A stretch of DNA of 64,000 nucleotides from Hyaloperonospora brassicae (GCA_947650285.1 CANTFL010001181.1:224890-288889), one strand, 5' to 3'; positions 10,382 to 24,201 are shown, numbered from the stretch's first letter. Program-made: numbers and translations. Notes: generated by a model not told the origin, from the sequence alone.

Positions 10382-11104
10382 GAAGTGGGGAGAGCGTGCA
10401 TAGAAGCGACACGTCTATGGGAATCCACCGCAAGTCGCGGGCGTAGCTGCTCGCGTTCGTGGGTGTGGTACACCCGCACGTCGTCACCACAGCCTCATCT
10501 CGAGTGGTCTCTTGTTGCTCCGAATCGGTGCGAGTCCGAGTGCAGTTTCGTTCCGCCACTTTGCTCCAATTTGGACTACAGCACTGCGTCGTGGAGCTGC
10601 AAAGAGGTCGAGTGGGAGTGCTGCCGAGCACGACCTGAGCCACATCGGGTGGCCGTGACGCCTAAAGAGGTTGCAATCGTATGTCCCATTGAGACTCAGA
10701 GGCGCAGCGATTGAAGCGCGTGTCTCGACTCGGATTGCGCACACAGCAACGCGATATATCCAACAGCAGTTGCAAGTGAGGCAGAGCGCTTCAAAGCAGT
10801 GCTCTTCGCACTTCGCACCGACCAGAAACTGCCCTTACAGTGCTGCAATCCAATGCACCTGACGAGTGCGGCGTACGCATATGTCGTTCGTCTGCACGCA
10901 ACGCGTAGAAGTTGTCGTACGCGCTGCAGCTTCAGACCGCTGACGACAGTAACGCCACTACTGTCACAGCGCGTTGCAATGCACAGCGCGTGGGGTCACA
11001 GCACAGACGTAACGTCCGTGTGCATCGACGACGACGCCACCAACGAGACGTCCACATTGTCCATACGGCACTCGTAAGGTGTGTTGTCCGAATACTTACC
11101 AACT

Positions 11105-11148
11105 ACTGACTGACTGACTGACTGACTGACTGACTGACTGACTGACTG
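11105..11148. repeat. (ACTG)n microsatellite
   Basis: Eleven uninterrupted ACTG units lie about 130 bases upstream of the Hsp33 start. The same unit recurs at 14588-14655 on the other side of the Hsp33/VPS4 pair. Confidence 0.95.
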
Positions 11149-11274
11149 GCCGTGTGCACGATCAGGACAGAGCGTTTGGGTTGACTTGACCCGACGCAGT
11201 GGTGAAGCCATATCCCAAGTGGCTACATCAGCGGGTGGCCAGCAAGCGACGTAGCGTCTCAGGGCCGAGCTGTC

Positions 11275-12150
11275 ATGTGGAAGCGGCCGCTGCGCGACGT
11301 CGTGATGCGCTGTCACGTGGGCAATCTGCGCGTGTCGGGCGTCATGGCACGCAACGTGGTGGCCGAAATGGCGCAGCGGTGGCACCTGCTGCTGACGTCC
11401 CAAGGCACGACGCTCTGGGGCGAGTACATGGCCGGCACGACTATGGCGAGCGCCTTCTTCAAGAGCGAGGAGCGCGTCAAGGTGGTGGTCAAGACGTCGG
11501 CTATCGAAGAGCTGTACGTCGAGGCCATGGCCGCTGGAGAAGTCCGGGGCAAAGCTGTCTACCAAGACGCGTCTCGTGCTGCCGCGTTGCCTGAAGCAGG
11601 AGGAGTCATGCGCGTCTCGAAGGTTCTCTACGGCGCAGCGACGCCGTACGACACATCGGTTGAGGCATGTGGAGTCCCAGAGCTGGACTGGCAGCGGTTC
11701 TTTGACGTGTCGGAGCAAGTCCCGACGATCGTCCGCATCGACAGCGAAGCTGACCAGGACCACACGCGCACGTGTGGGCTTATTGTCCAGCAAATGCCCC
11801 GCGCAGAAGCACACGAGCGCCACTACGAACTCGAGGAGCTGGCGTTCGACAAGCTCCCGTTTTTAGCGACGGAGCTCAGGCAGAACACCGACTTGCTCGC
11901 GTATCTAAACGAACTGGTTCCAGGTGCTGAGATCACGGACAAGCACTGCAAACTCGTGCCGCTGGATTACTTCTGCCGCTGCTCGAAGGAGACGTACGCA
12001 CAACGACTCGGAGCCATGTGCGCCACGGATCTACAGCACATTGCGGCCGAAACAGGCGATAAGGGTGTCGACCTCACTTGTCATTTCTGCAACGACGTCC
12101 ACCACTTTTCTGCTGGTGAGCTGGACAACCTGATCAAGTCGTTGCCATAA
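11275..12150 (+). CDS. Hsp33-family redox-regulated chaperone
   Basis: The intronless 291-residue protein matches bacterial Hsp33 (HslO). The N-terminal part has the family layout up to EERVKVVVKTS and the AAGEVRGKAVY region. The C-terminal zinc site is complete: C234-x-C236 in YFCRCSKE and C269-x2-C272 in LTCHFCND. In the bacterial protein these four Cys hold zinc in reduced cells and form disulfides on oxidation, which turns on holdase activity. The start at 11275 places residue 8 at the usual domain start; the frame stays open upstream without another ATG. I see no obvious targeting peptide, but an upstream exon cannot be excluded. It is convergent with VPS4, with 82 bases between stop codons. 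Confidence 0.93.
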   Translation: MWKRPLRDVVMRCHVGNLRVSGVMARNVVAEMAQRWHLLLTSQGTTLWGEYMAGTTMASAFFKSEERVKVVVKTSAIEELYVEAMAAGEVRGKAVYQDASRAAALPEAGGVMRVSKVLYGAATPYDTSVEACGVPELDWQRFFDVSEQVPTIVRIDSEADQDHTRTCGLIVQQMPRAEAHERHYELEELAFDKLPFLATELRQNTDLLAYLNELVPGAEITDKHCKLVPLDYFCRCSKETYAQRLGAMCATDLQHIAAETGDKGVDLTCHFCNDVHHFSAGELDNLIKSLP

Positions 12151-12232
12151 CTCTGGTAAGACGAACGACGAAGAACACGTATCAACACGATTCAAACGGT
12201 TCCTAGGATGGAGATATCTGTCGTGCATGCCT

Positions 12233-14382
<2,150 letters not shown>

Positions 14383-14587
14383 CTTCACGCGGCGCGGCGC
14401 TTCTTCAGTAGCTTTTCGTACGGAAGACGCGGCGAGGAGTGGTGGAACGATAGCCGATTGGCCAAAACAGCTTCTGATTTCAACCAACGAGAATGTCGTC
14501 TGGGGTTACGGTCACTGTGCGGCCCGAGACGACGGTCATGCCAGATTGACGTGAGTTTCGATGCTGGAGTTACTAAATTCCAGTATG

Positions 14588-14655
14588 CTGTCTGACTGTC
14601 TGTCTGACTGACCGACTGACTGACTGACTGACTGACTGACTGTCCGTCTGACTGT
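14588..14655. repeat. (ACTG)n microsatellite, imperfect
   Basis: An array of CTGT/CTGA units with a pure (ACTG)n centre lies about 200 bases upstream of the VPS4 start codon. Confidence 0.9.
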
Positions 14656-15354
14656 ATGGGTGTGTCGCATGTGACTGTGGATAACGACGTGCACGTTGTC
14701 GAGCATAGCGAATCCATTCTTGCACTACTACAATTGGCAACTCGTAGCGTTACACATCTGGGCGTGCGCTGCTTTTGGTCGAATTTGAACAACTTCCAGG
14801 TGTGCAATGTGTGTAAGAAGCTTTGCGCGGCCAAGAACGGACCAGGACATTAACCGTCATGCACTTTTCTAGCTGCTGACGCATCATCAGTAGACGCAGA
14901 AGTAGGGTCAGTGAAGAATCGAACGATCGGATACTTGAGCGCATGGTCGTCGCCACAAGGGGTCAATGTCTGTGACATTAGTCGCACCGAAGGAAGCTTG
15001 CAATGCATGTTGATCCACCTCTGGATCAATACGTACGGCAAGAGTCGCAGATCTTACCGGCGACCATGGTCTTCCGCAACGCTTCGAAGACTCGGGAGCA
15101 CTTGTCTTGGACCGGACTAGCACTTGATGTGCAAAGATCGACACAAGAACGAACACACGCTCGCCAAGCACAAGGAGAAAGGGTGCTCGAAGAAAAAAGG
15201 CGTTCGTCATCCGATAGAAAGCTCAGACATTAAGACAGACTAGCGGTACCACAGGGTCACCACACTTATAGCAAAATGCTGCCACCGACTCACGGCGTTC
15301 TATTGTGTATAGCCGTAGCCAACATGAGGGTCAAGAAAAAACGGCACACAAAGC
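14656..15354. other. Intergenic region, possible small minus-strand gene
   Basis: No gene is firmly supported. On the minus strand, codons at about 15120-15058 read like protein (DKCSRVFEALRKTMVA) between an AG and a GTAAG. A second stretch at about 14967-14850 reads TLTPCGDDHALKYPIVRFF and ends at a stop. They could be exons of a small Cys-containing protein, but I could not complete a gene model. Confidence 0.25.
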
Positions 15355-15414
15355 AATGGCTACAACAGTAATGGCTACAACAGTCATGGCTACAACAGTA
15401 ATGGCTACAACAAC
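15355..15414. repeat. 15-bp tandem repeat, four units
   Basis: The unit AATGGCTACAACAGT occurs four times head to tail at 15355, 15370, 15385 and 15400, with a changed first base in unit 3 and a changed end in unit 4. It lies 136 bases upstream of the GMP synthase start. Confidence 0.95.
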
Positions 15415-15549
15415 ACGTCCGACTGACTTTGCAGTGCCCAGCGACGCTGTGATTGGTCGATAGATGTAGCCATCTGGTCACGCAGTGGTTGGCTGGCGGC
15501 TCAAGAGCTCGCCAGGAGCTCAGAATTGAACTCGCCGTCTCCGTTCCTC

Positions 15550-17139
15550 ATGGCCGACGCGTCGTCCCCCGTCACGAACCGCAAGCAGGTGGCCATCCTG
15601 GACTTTGGTTCGCAATACAGCCACCTGATTGCCCGTCGCGTGCGGGAGCTGCACGTGTTCTGCGAGCTCTACTCCTGCCTCGTCAGCGCCCAGGAGCTGC
15701 GTCAGCACCAGCTCACGGGCATCATCTTGTCGGGTGGTCCACAGTCGGTCTTTGACGAAGGAGCACCGCACGTTCACCAGGACGTGTGGAAGCTCATCGA
15801 AGAGCAGAACCTGCCGGTGCTCGGTATCTGCTATGGACTGCAGGAGCTCGCCTTTACCAACAATGGCAAGGTCGCGCCCTCCCAGCACCGCGAGTATGGC
15901 AAGGCCATTGTGACCCGCAAGAACGGCGTGAACTGTGGTGGTCTGCTCGAAGGGCTACCGGACGAGTTCCAGATGTGGATGAGCCACGGCGACAAGCTGC
16001 ACGCCAAACCCGATGGATTCGTGGACATTGCGACGACCGAGAACTCGGAGCACGCCGTGATTGTCAACGTCGCCCGCAAGATGTACGGTATCCAGTTCCA
16101 CCCAGAGGTGACGCACAGTCCTCTTGGCAAGGATATCTTGCGCAACTTCGTGGTCAACATTTGCAAGTCGCCAACGGATTGGGACATGCGCAGCATCGCT
16201 GACGCGTTCATTGAGGAGGTGCGCGAGACAGTAGGTCCCGACGGTCATGTGATCGGTGCCGTGAGTGGTGGAGTCGACTCGTCTGTGGCTGCTGTGTTGC
16301 TGCAACGTGCTCTTGGCGATCGCTTCCATGCTGTGCTCATTGACAATGGCCTTTTGCGTCAAGACGAGGCTGTTGAGGTTGTTGAGCGACTGCAGAGCAA
16401 ATTGGGCATCAATCTAAAGTGCATTGAGGCATCCGATCGATTTCTTACTGCTCTCAAAGGCGTCACAGAGCCTGAGGCGAAGCGAAAGACGATTGGCAAT
16501 CTGTTCATTGAGCTGTTCCAGGAAGAGGCCAAGAGCATTGGACACTCTGTCGATTACTTGCTGCAAGGTACGCTGTATCCGGACGTGATTGAGAGCATCT
16601 CGTACAAGGGCCCGTCGGCCACGATCAAGACGCACCACAATGTCGGTGGCCTTCCGGAGAAGATGCACCTCAAACTTATTGAGCCCCTTCGCGAGCTGTT
16701 CAAGGACGAGGTCCGTGAGCTCGGCATAGCTCTTGGCATTGACGAGCCCAGCGTATGGCGTCACCCGTTTCCAGGTCCGGGTCTTGCCATCCGTGTGCTT
16801 GGCGAAATCACGCCCGAGTCGCTCAACACTCTGCGTCACGCCGACTCGATCTTCATTGAGGAACTGCGCAAGAGCGGCCACTACAAGACGACGGGTCAAG
16901 CTTTCTGTGTCCTGTTGCCGGTGAAGTCTGTGGGTGTCATGGGCGACGGCCGCACGTACGAGAAGGTCATTGCGATTCGAGCAGTCAGCACGTCGGACTA
17001 CATGACGGCCGATTGGTACCACATGCCGTACGAGGTACTCGGCCGCATGTCGAACCGCATCATCAACGAGGTGCGTGGCGTCAATCGCGTTGTCTATGAC
17101 ATATCGTCCAAGCCGCCCGCCACCATCGAATGGGAGTAA
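15550..17139 (+). CDS. GMP synthase (glutamine-hydrolysing)
   Basis: The intronless 529-residue enzyme converts XMP to GMP using glutamine and ATP. The start at 15550 is the first ATG in frame and gives MADASSPVTN. The class I amidotransferase domain has the nucleophile C94 in GICYGLQEL and H184/E186 in QFHPEVTHS. The ATP-pyrophosphatase domain has the PP-loop SGGVDSS (239-245). The C-terminal dimerisation domain ends in PPATIEWE, the standard GuaA end. All catalytic residues are present. It is followed on the same strand, after 802 bases, by the FAHD1-like gene. An ATTGG (inverted CCAAT) at about 15452 could be a promoter element. Confidence 0.97.
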   Translation: MADASSPVTNRKQVAILDFGSQYSHLIARRVRELHVFCELYSCLVSAQELRQHQLTGIILSGGPQSVFDEGAPHVHQDVWKLIEEQNLPVLGICYGLQELAFTNNGKVAPSQHREYGKAIVTRKNGVNCGGLLEGLPDEFQMWMSHGDKLHAKPDGFVDIATTENSEHAVIVNVARKMYGIQFHPEVTHSPLGKDILRNFVVNICKSPTDWDMRSIADAFIEEVRETVGPDGHVIGAVSGGVDSSVAAVLLQRALGDRFHAVLIDNGLLRQDEAVEVVERLQSKLGINLKCIEASDRFLTALKGVTEPEAKRKTIGNLFIELFQEEAKSIGHSVDYLLQGTLYPDVIESISYKGPSATIKTHHNVGGLPEKMHLKLIEPLRELFKDEVRELGIALGIDEPSVWRHPFPGPGLAIRVLGEITPESLNTLRHADSIFIEELRKSGHYKTTGQAFCVLLPVKSVGVMGDGRTYEKVIAIRAVSTSDYMTADWYHMPYEVLGRMSNRIINEVRGVNRVVYDISSKPPATIEWE

Positions 17140-17941
17140 GCCACTGCGTGGCATTTTGCACTGCCACCGGTCTTCGACTAGAAGGTTACAGACTAGAAGG
17201 TCGGTCAGTAAGGTCAAGCGAATAGAGCAACGATGCATACGTGTACACTAAACAAGTTGGGTTCTGCTCTGGCTGGTGATGGTGTTTCCATGCTAGCTTG
17301 AGCTTGTTTTCGATCGGCTGTGCGAGCTTCGCAACATGGCACTGTGTTGTCTGTGTCATAGACCAATCGTCGAGAGATGCACAAGTGTCGGACAGATCTG
17401 TCGTATCTGCACTCGACGTGAACACAATCGCTAGCAATACTCGGAAGCTGTGATGCATGTCGTTGCACTCAACTTCCCTGTGCTTTCTAGCTCCTCCGTC
17501 GATCCAAGAGCGCACCACCGCTACCATTGTCAAAGCTTGTGTAGGGTAAGGAAAAGCGCACGGCACGAGGCTCGTGGATTGACAAGAGATACGCAGCAAA
17601 CACTGCACCGTCGCACTAGAGCTCCGCTTCGTTGATGTAACTCGAATAAATGGTCAGAACGCTCACTTTGCATTCCTCTATCTCGCAGGCCGCGCGTACA
17701 GTCGCCTGAACGTCAACGAATCGACGCGACGCGAAAACAACGACACAGTCGAGAGACCGCCAGCAGTCGCCTCTCTGCTTTTGTGTAAAGCTCAAGTGCA
17801 CAGCCGAAACAGTGCGAGTCACTTGCGAACGAATAAGTTTCCACTCGACGTTTGTAGCTGACGAAATACCACTCGTTCGTCACTTTTCAAGTGGACCCAC
17901 AAACCCATTTTTGGCTGTCAGTTGATCGCCAGCACAGCATA
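17140..17941. other. Intergenic region between GMP synthase and the FAHD1-like gene
   Basis: A 140-codon minus-strand frame (17608-17186) is open here but matches nothing I know and lacks an obvious continuation. I treat it as chance. The last part is the promoter region of the FAHD1-like gene. Confidence 0.4.
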
Positions 17942-19086
17942 ATGAAAGCAAAAGAGTTTGTCGCCTTTGGGTACGTGTGTGTGTGTCTCGGATCCATCTG
18001 ATCGATTGGCCATACGCCATCTCCTGCTGCACCAGAGCGCCTCGTTTCTCCCCCGTATGTATACCTAACGCTTGTGCATATGCCGTCTCCATCGACCGAT
18101 CATCTGCAGCAAAAAGATCGTCGCCATCGGGAAGAACTACGAGGCCCATGCGCGCGAGATGGGGGGCACTACGACTCGGAATAGTCCCGTGCTTTTCCTG
18201 AAACCCACGACCAGGTCTACTATTGCCACCTCCACATTTGGTGCACACAAGAGGACGCTCCCCTCGATGGTGACGACCACTTAGTAGAGGCCATACACTC
18301 ACATGTGGTCTTGATGGCAGCTATGTACGCAATGGCAACAACGTGCTGCTCCCCCTGGCATTGGGGAAGTGCATCACGAAGTGGAGCTCGGTGTACGCTT
18401 TTGTGCAGATCGGTAGCAGTGCTACTTGTTCCAATGTGTGCTCGTTGCTGATTGACTGATGGGGGTGGAACCTCTGTGCAGGTGGTGATTGGGAAAGGAG
18501 GCAAGGACATTGCAGAGCGCGACAGCATGGACCACATCGCTGGCTATGTAAATATGCGCACGACCGCTCTTTTTTTTGTCGTGGCACATGCTGCGCTGAC
18601 GTTTATTCTGGTAGGCGCTGGCAATTGATATGACAGCACGTGATCTACAAGCCAAGGCCAAAAAAGCGGGGCTGCCGTGGACACACGCCAAGGGACTTGA
18701 CACGTTCACACCGATTAGCGACTTTGTTCCCAAGTCAGCGGTGCCGTCGCCCCACCATCTAAACATTTGGCTGAAAGTGGATGACGAGCTTCGCCAGAAT
18801 GGCAACACGGCTGACATGGTGCACAACATTCCGTTCCTCATCGCTTACGTCAGCCGCATTATGACCTTGGAAGAAGGCGATCTGCTCATTACCGGCACGC
18901 CCGAAGGCGTTGGGCCTGTGCAACCTGGCAGCGTAAGTGTTTCATGCGTGCACGGTGCAGTGCTACGATCATATTGGGACGTATCTTTATCGTGTGTCTC
19001 GGCGTCTTCGCTACATGCAGGTGCTTACAGCCGGCATTACGGGGATCATCGACATGCGCTTTCCTGTCGAGTCGCGTGTATACTGA
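17942..19086 (+). pseudogene. FAHD1-like fumarylacetoacetate hydrolase family protein, one-base deletion in exon 3
   Basis: Six exons are readable: 17942-17970, 18110-18214, 18321-18392, 18482-18547, 18615-18932 and 19021-19086, for a product near 218 residues like FAHD1 (acylpyruvate hydrolase / oxaloacetate decarboxylase, mitochondrial in animals). The family motifs are clear: IGKNYEAHAREM, PVLFLKPTTSYV, IDMTARDLQAKAKKAGLPW and LITGTPEGVGPV. In exon 3 a run of five C (18351-18355) should be six: downstream of it, the metal-binding segment HHEVELG is only readable in the +1 frame, and only with the GTACGC donor at 18393. This is either a sequencing error in a homopolymer or a real frameshift. 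Using GT at 18391 instead restores the frame but replaces the metal site. I mark it as a pseudogene on the sequence as given; the gene may be intact. Confidence 0.8.
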
Positions 19087-22000
19087 TGTACGTGTGTAGA
19101 TCTCACATTGACGTCTGCACGCAGTCTTTGTCAACCATTAGTATGATGTATGCGCTAACAAATGTCCACACTACTTCTGGCTGTATTCTATCGTTGCTAT
19201 GGCTACTGATGGACAGCTTGGACTATTGCTTGGCTTCCCACAGCCAAGTCACGCGAACGGGCTATCCAGTCGAATGCAGGTACTTACGCATGCCACAACT
19301 TGCACAGGACAGACCAGACATGAGGATCGTCGATTGACGAAATCACATTCATTCGATCAGCTGTGCAGTGTTTTGCTGACGCGAATAATACGCCTTTATC
19401 TTATAGTACCGTAGACGTAGCACAAACCGCCTTTGATATAGTTTCTACAATTGCTGTGGATATGAGCTTGCCATACAGATGATGCGCTAAAGCGCGTGAA
19501 AGGGTCATCCAAGCTGAGAAAGTGACATTGAAAAAGTGGATGTCGTTGATTAGCCTAGACGAGCTCACGGTTTGATCAATTGGAGCATAGCTTGGCAAGA
19601 CCTATCATTACGTGAGCTCATTGAATGGTCTGATGGCCGCGCTACCTTTCATGATCATTGCGATGTGGACCACAAGCTAAGTGTAAATCACACAGCTAGT
19701 TGAAGACAAAGCTCGGTCAATCAATCGATTGGTCACCAGATCGATAACAATCGGGTTCGACTCGATCCTCGATGCCTTACTCAGTACTGTCAGCCTAATT
19801 GGGGCTAGAGAAGCAGCGTAATTAGTGAAGGATCAGCACCCGCGATCTGACGCGCCCGATCGCGGTCTGCGATTTGATATACTTGATCTCAATTCGTACA
19901 GCCCAATCTTAATCTTCGACTCAATGAAGCCGCGACCCGAAGTACCGGGCCGCAAACCACAGTTCAAAATCCCCGATCGCGGTCCGGAGAGATGGTAACC
20001 AGTGTGGAAAAAATGAATATGGGGACGATCAGGAGGGAAGGGACGATTATATGGAAGTAGATCCTGACACAGCGATCGAGACATCCGATGGCTTATTACG
20101 TGCTTATCTAACATTCTGCAGAATTCAGTGTAACTCGAAGCACCCACGCAGACTTCTCTTCGGGGCTAGATACTCGTCTACCGACATATTAGGAAGTCGC
20201 ATTCCCTACGAAAAAATGTCGGCCTAGGTTGTTTGTCTAGGCTACCAAGACCTCTCAACAGTCCCACAGCTATGATTGAGAGTAGCGGAAAGTCGAGGAC
20301 TTTACAAGATCGCGAGTCGGCTCGAGTAGTCGGAAGATCAAGCAAGCAAGGACTATATACATGTGCAAGGCGATCTTAAGGTAAATTAGGTTGGCTTAAG
20401 CCGAATCCATTGATAATAACTGCGATCGTGATAAGATTTCTGCAGTATTGCCTGCGCCGGTCCTTTCATCGATTAAGGTAGACATGAGCCCGAGTCAATA
20501 ACAATGCAGTAGCCGATCATGGCGGGGGGGGGGGTACACAAGGTGAGAGAGGAAACATCAGTACCAGGAAGCTGAGCTCTCCGAAAGGCGGTCTTTTTAG
20601 CACCATAGAGAGTCGTGGTCATAAAGAAATTGCGATTGCCTATTTATCACAATGGCGCACTTCCGGGTATTATGGTGGCTCAGTATTACGAACCTGCAAA
20701 GCTTTGAGCTTGACAGTTAGCCAGATCGGACATTGGAATATATTGTTCAAGATAATACTTGGCACATTTGTAGCTAGATTCAAGATATATCATCTTATTG
20801 CGTATCATTTCTGACAAAATAGTCTAATAAAAGGATGGCCTGCTTTTACCCCGTTTATGGGGGAAATGGGGTGATGTAGGTGTTACGCATTTGGAGTATT
20901 AGGGTGCAGATAACTTAATAATCAAACCGGTAGTATTTACACTTACGTAAATTAGCAAATAAACAGCACGTTATTTCTTGGTCTTGGTCAAATGTGATGC
21001 GACAGAAACGCACATTTTTGATCAATGACCAGCGAATTAGTTTTGTTAAAAAATCGTAAGAGAAGATATGAAAATGCTCCAATAGTCATTAAAATATATG
21101 TGTGCACATTTTGAGATAAAAACGAAACATGAAGAAGCAAAAATTGCACCAAATGTCAAAAATCAATATAATCACAAGAGACAAATAAGAGAATGCATTC
21201 AAAAATAGGTTTTTTAAAAGTGGCGACCTAGATCTATACGATTGCCCGACCATTACCATGCTTCATTAGGCACATGAAAACTATCGAGTAATCGTTCCTT
21301 GGAATTGCATTCTCGGCAGTTTGATCGAGTCTGGTCAATTTTTGGTATCCATTAATCAATCACTTGTACTTACTTGCGTCATGAACGTCGTTGCCACGCA
21401 ATTGTCTTTGCCACCTAAGGCACAGACCCCACGACGCGATAAAGTATTCCAATCTGGCTTTGATAGACCAGAAATGCTGATTTTGTGGCATTGTCGAGCG
21501 TCATTATATAGTGCCATATTTTTGACATGGAAGGATAAACCCACTATCATTGCGTGTAGACATCATGTGTGTCATTGCTTCAATCTTCACCGAATCTGGA
21601 CTACAATCTCCAGATCGGGCGGTTTTTACTAGAAAAAAGTGACATGTTTTAGTGACAACCATTACAATAAAATTTTATCGCGCGCTTTGTAGAGGTTCAT
21701 TCAGCATTGCGTGTTTGCAAGGATCCGCGTGAGAACTTGCCATAGCGTTATAACATCCTATCAGATTCCATCATGATGTCGACTCTTGCCGACTTTTTAC
21801 CACGTCGTCTGTAGTTGCCTTAAGTCATTCCTGACACTGTTTAACAGTCACATTGCACGCAGAAACGGCCTTCGTACCGCCAGTTGTAAGGAACGGTGAT
21901 CGGGGAGTGTGTGAATAATGAAAATTCGTATTTGCCAATTTATTTCAAGTAAGGACTAGCATTGAAATGCTTGTCAGTACTTAGCAAAAGTGACGACACA

Positions 22001-24105
22001 TGAACATTGCAAATGACATCCACGCCGATGTCCAAGACTTCACCATCTTGCGTGATGAAGTTTATCATGTTTGCATAAGCGTATTTGATCGCCTGGAAGC
22101 TCATGCATGTAATAGCAAATCGATGAGGGACTACATATCTTAACCTCAGCGCAATGATAGTTTTCATCGTTATGTCAGCTGGCATGGTAAAATTTGGAAA
22201 TGTTTAGCCTCTATATTACCACGTCTGATGTACCAACTCAAGCCTAATCTTCACTTCGGGATAGTTCTCTTTGATGAAGACTAACCTCTGAGTTCGTTCA
22301 CCGCTGCTTGATTGTTCCCCTTACTGATATTGGCTCGATTAATCAATGTACTCCATTTAAGCAAATTGCAGATGCCAACCATAACCGCATACACAACTGA
22401 CGCGGCTTTGGATTCATATTCTATGGTAGAGAGGGGTGCCCTGCCTGGTTCAAAATTCAGATCACTGACATTTCTGTCACCTTATTAATACCTCCGGTAA
22501 CAGACTTCTATTCAATCTTGTCTGCGGCAAAGACAAATCGTTGGTATTAGACTGGAAGGACCTACATGTCCGATAGCCCGTTGTCAAAGTTGTTTTGTTC
22601 CATTACGAAAATGGCTATTGATTGGAATTTGACGAGCACATGTAAAAAATATGCGTACGTCTCGCTACACGATGTACGAGGCTTAGCGACATCTGATGAC
22701 TGGGCAGTAGTGACATATGGTGACTGTGCATTGCATCCTTGGTCAAGAGGGCTGACAACTCTCGTGACAACATTAGTTAATAGAACGCTTCGACCGGCAT
22801 ACCCCATCCGTATTTTACGATACGCTACGATGTCACGACTGTGCAGCAATCGTCGACCCGCATTCCTGGTCCTTCTTTGAAGACGGCTGGCGTTTCGTTC
22901 ATTGCTTTGCGACACTTAGCATAAGGCGATGCAATTGTAAGTCTCATTCATGCCTGCAGTGCACTCTATAAATGTGGGAGCAGGTTTTTTCGCTTTCAAA
23001 ATATAATAGAGCTGAAAGTATCTTAGAGCTTCGCTTCCTCGCCGTTGAGGTGGATGATAGGAAGCGAAGTGGCATGAGCCTGTCCATATTGAAATCCCTC
23101 TGCTTCGCCACATGAAGCCCATTATTAAGCGTCCTTGCTCTCATGCGGAATAGATGGGTCTTGGCGGAACCATTCGATATATCATGTCTGCTGAGCGTTA
23201 GCGTGTAAACAACTCGTAATCAAGCTCAAGTTCAACGGCTCATCTCGATCTTGCTTTCGGCAACTCTCTAGCGTTTGTTTAGCTAAATCGTCTACTATAG
23301 TAATATACAACTTATCACCAAATGGGTCGTGAGGCTTGATTCGTATAGCCAGGCTTTCGCACATCTATACAGATCTGTTAAAAATAACAAATCTTACACT
23401 CATCGCATTTTCTTTGATGCAATGAGCTTTGAAGGTGTCGACTAGCTCGGCAATCTTTAAAATGTTCTTTTAACTGCCTTGAATCCAGAATACATTATCT
23501 AGGTCTTCATTAATTAAAGCGTATGCACCAAAATGCTCCAACAGTATCAACTACTTGCTTTGAAGTTAAACAGTCTGAGCTTGTTACAGCCCTATTCTGT
23601 GATTGTTGGGTAACTGCAGTGGATTATTTGAAAAAATTCAATTGCGCTAAGCTCTTGTCATATTGATATGGCGGTTGCGGCACGTCAATTCTGGCTCTTT
23701 ATAGGAGAACATCATGGCACTAGTCACAGTCCAGCCGACGACTGCGTAATACAGAAAAGTTGCCGTTCATTCGAGGTCACTAAATTAGCAAACGCTTTGA
23801 CGCGTAAAGTGAAAGCGACCGCTTTCCACGGCTTCAATGGTAAAATGAGTCCGTACGTGCCAGACGGACCGCGACGTGCGTGCAGGCGTACAAGCACACT
23901 TCACGCCTTGCTGATGACAATGTAACCTATATGCATTGCTGACAGTGCGGAACTGTGCTTCGAGACCTCACGCACACTGAATTTGTAGAGAAGGAAACAC
24001 GATCGACTACACGGCAATAACACTCGCTTTGTAAACACGATGCGGACGTATCAATCAGTTGCAGCCAAAACGCCGCCAAAAGCATCTTACCGCCCGCCAA
24101 AATAC
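19087..24105. other. AT-richer gene-poor block
   Basis: About 5 kb with lower GC than its flanks. Open frames are short (up to about 117 codons, e.g. 21321-21632 plus and 22562-22915 minus) and I recognise no domain in any. The block is probably old, decayed transposon sequence; I cannot name the family. Confidence 0.5.
20524..20534. repeat. Poly-G run (11 G)
   Basis: Eleven consecutive G on the plus strand. Its length is prone to sequencing error. Confidence 0.8.
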
Positions 24106-24201
24106 GGCCATACCGCTCCATTATAAGGCCATTCCGCTGCCAAAATACGGCCATACCGCCCCAAAATACGGCCATACCGCAGCATACTAAGGCCATACCG
24201 C
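24106..24201. promoter_or_regulatory. Five GGCCATACCGC motifs on a 21-bp period upstream of SepSecS
   Basis: GGCCATACCGC starts at 24106, 24149, 24170 and 24191, with a one-base variant at 24127. Spacings are 21, 22, 21 and 21 bases, and three copies are preceded by AAAATAC. A further partial copy lies at about 24205. The array ends about 95 bases before the SepSecS start codon. It could be a minisatellite, a transcription factor array on one face of the helix, or both. Confidence 0.75.

Larger units (their letters stand above)
10100..11274. promoter_or_regulatory. Divergent intergenic region between importin alpha and Hsp33
   Basis: No gene is supported. The region carries the promoters of two divergently transcribed genes and two simple-sequence arrays, listed separately. 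A CACGTG E-box-like palindrome occurs near 10311. Confidence 0.4.

Noticed and set aside
15121..15240. Minus-strand hydrophobic frame (MTNAFFLRAPFLLVLGER) as a secreted peptide
   Set aside because: It runs into sequence that reads better in another frame, and no Cys-rich mature part follows.
17186..17608. 140-codon minus-strand frame downstream of GMP synthase
   Set aside because: No family resemblance, no intron-linked continuation and no promoter sign.
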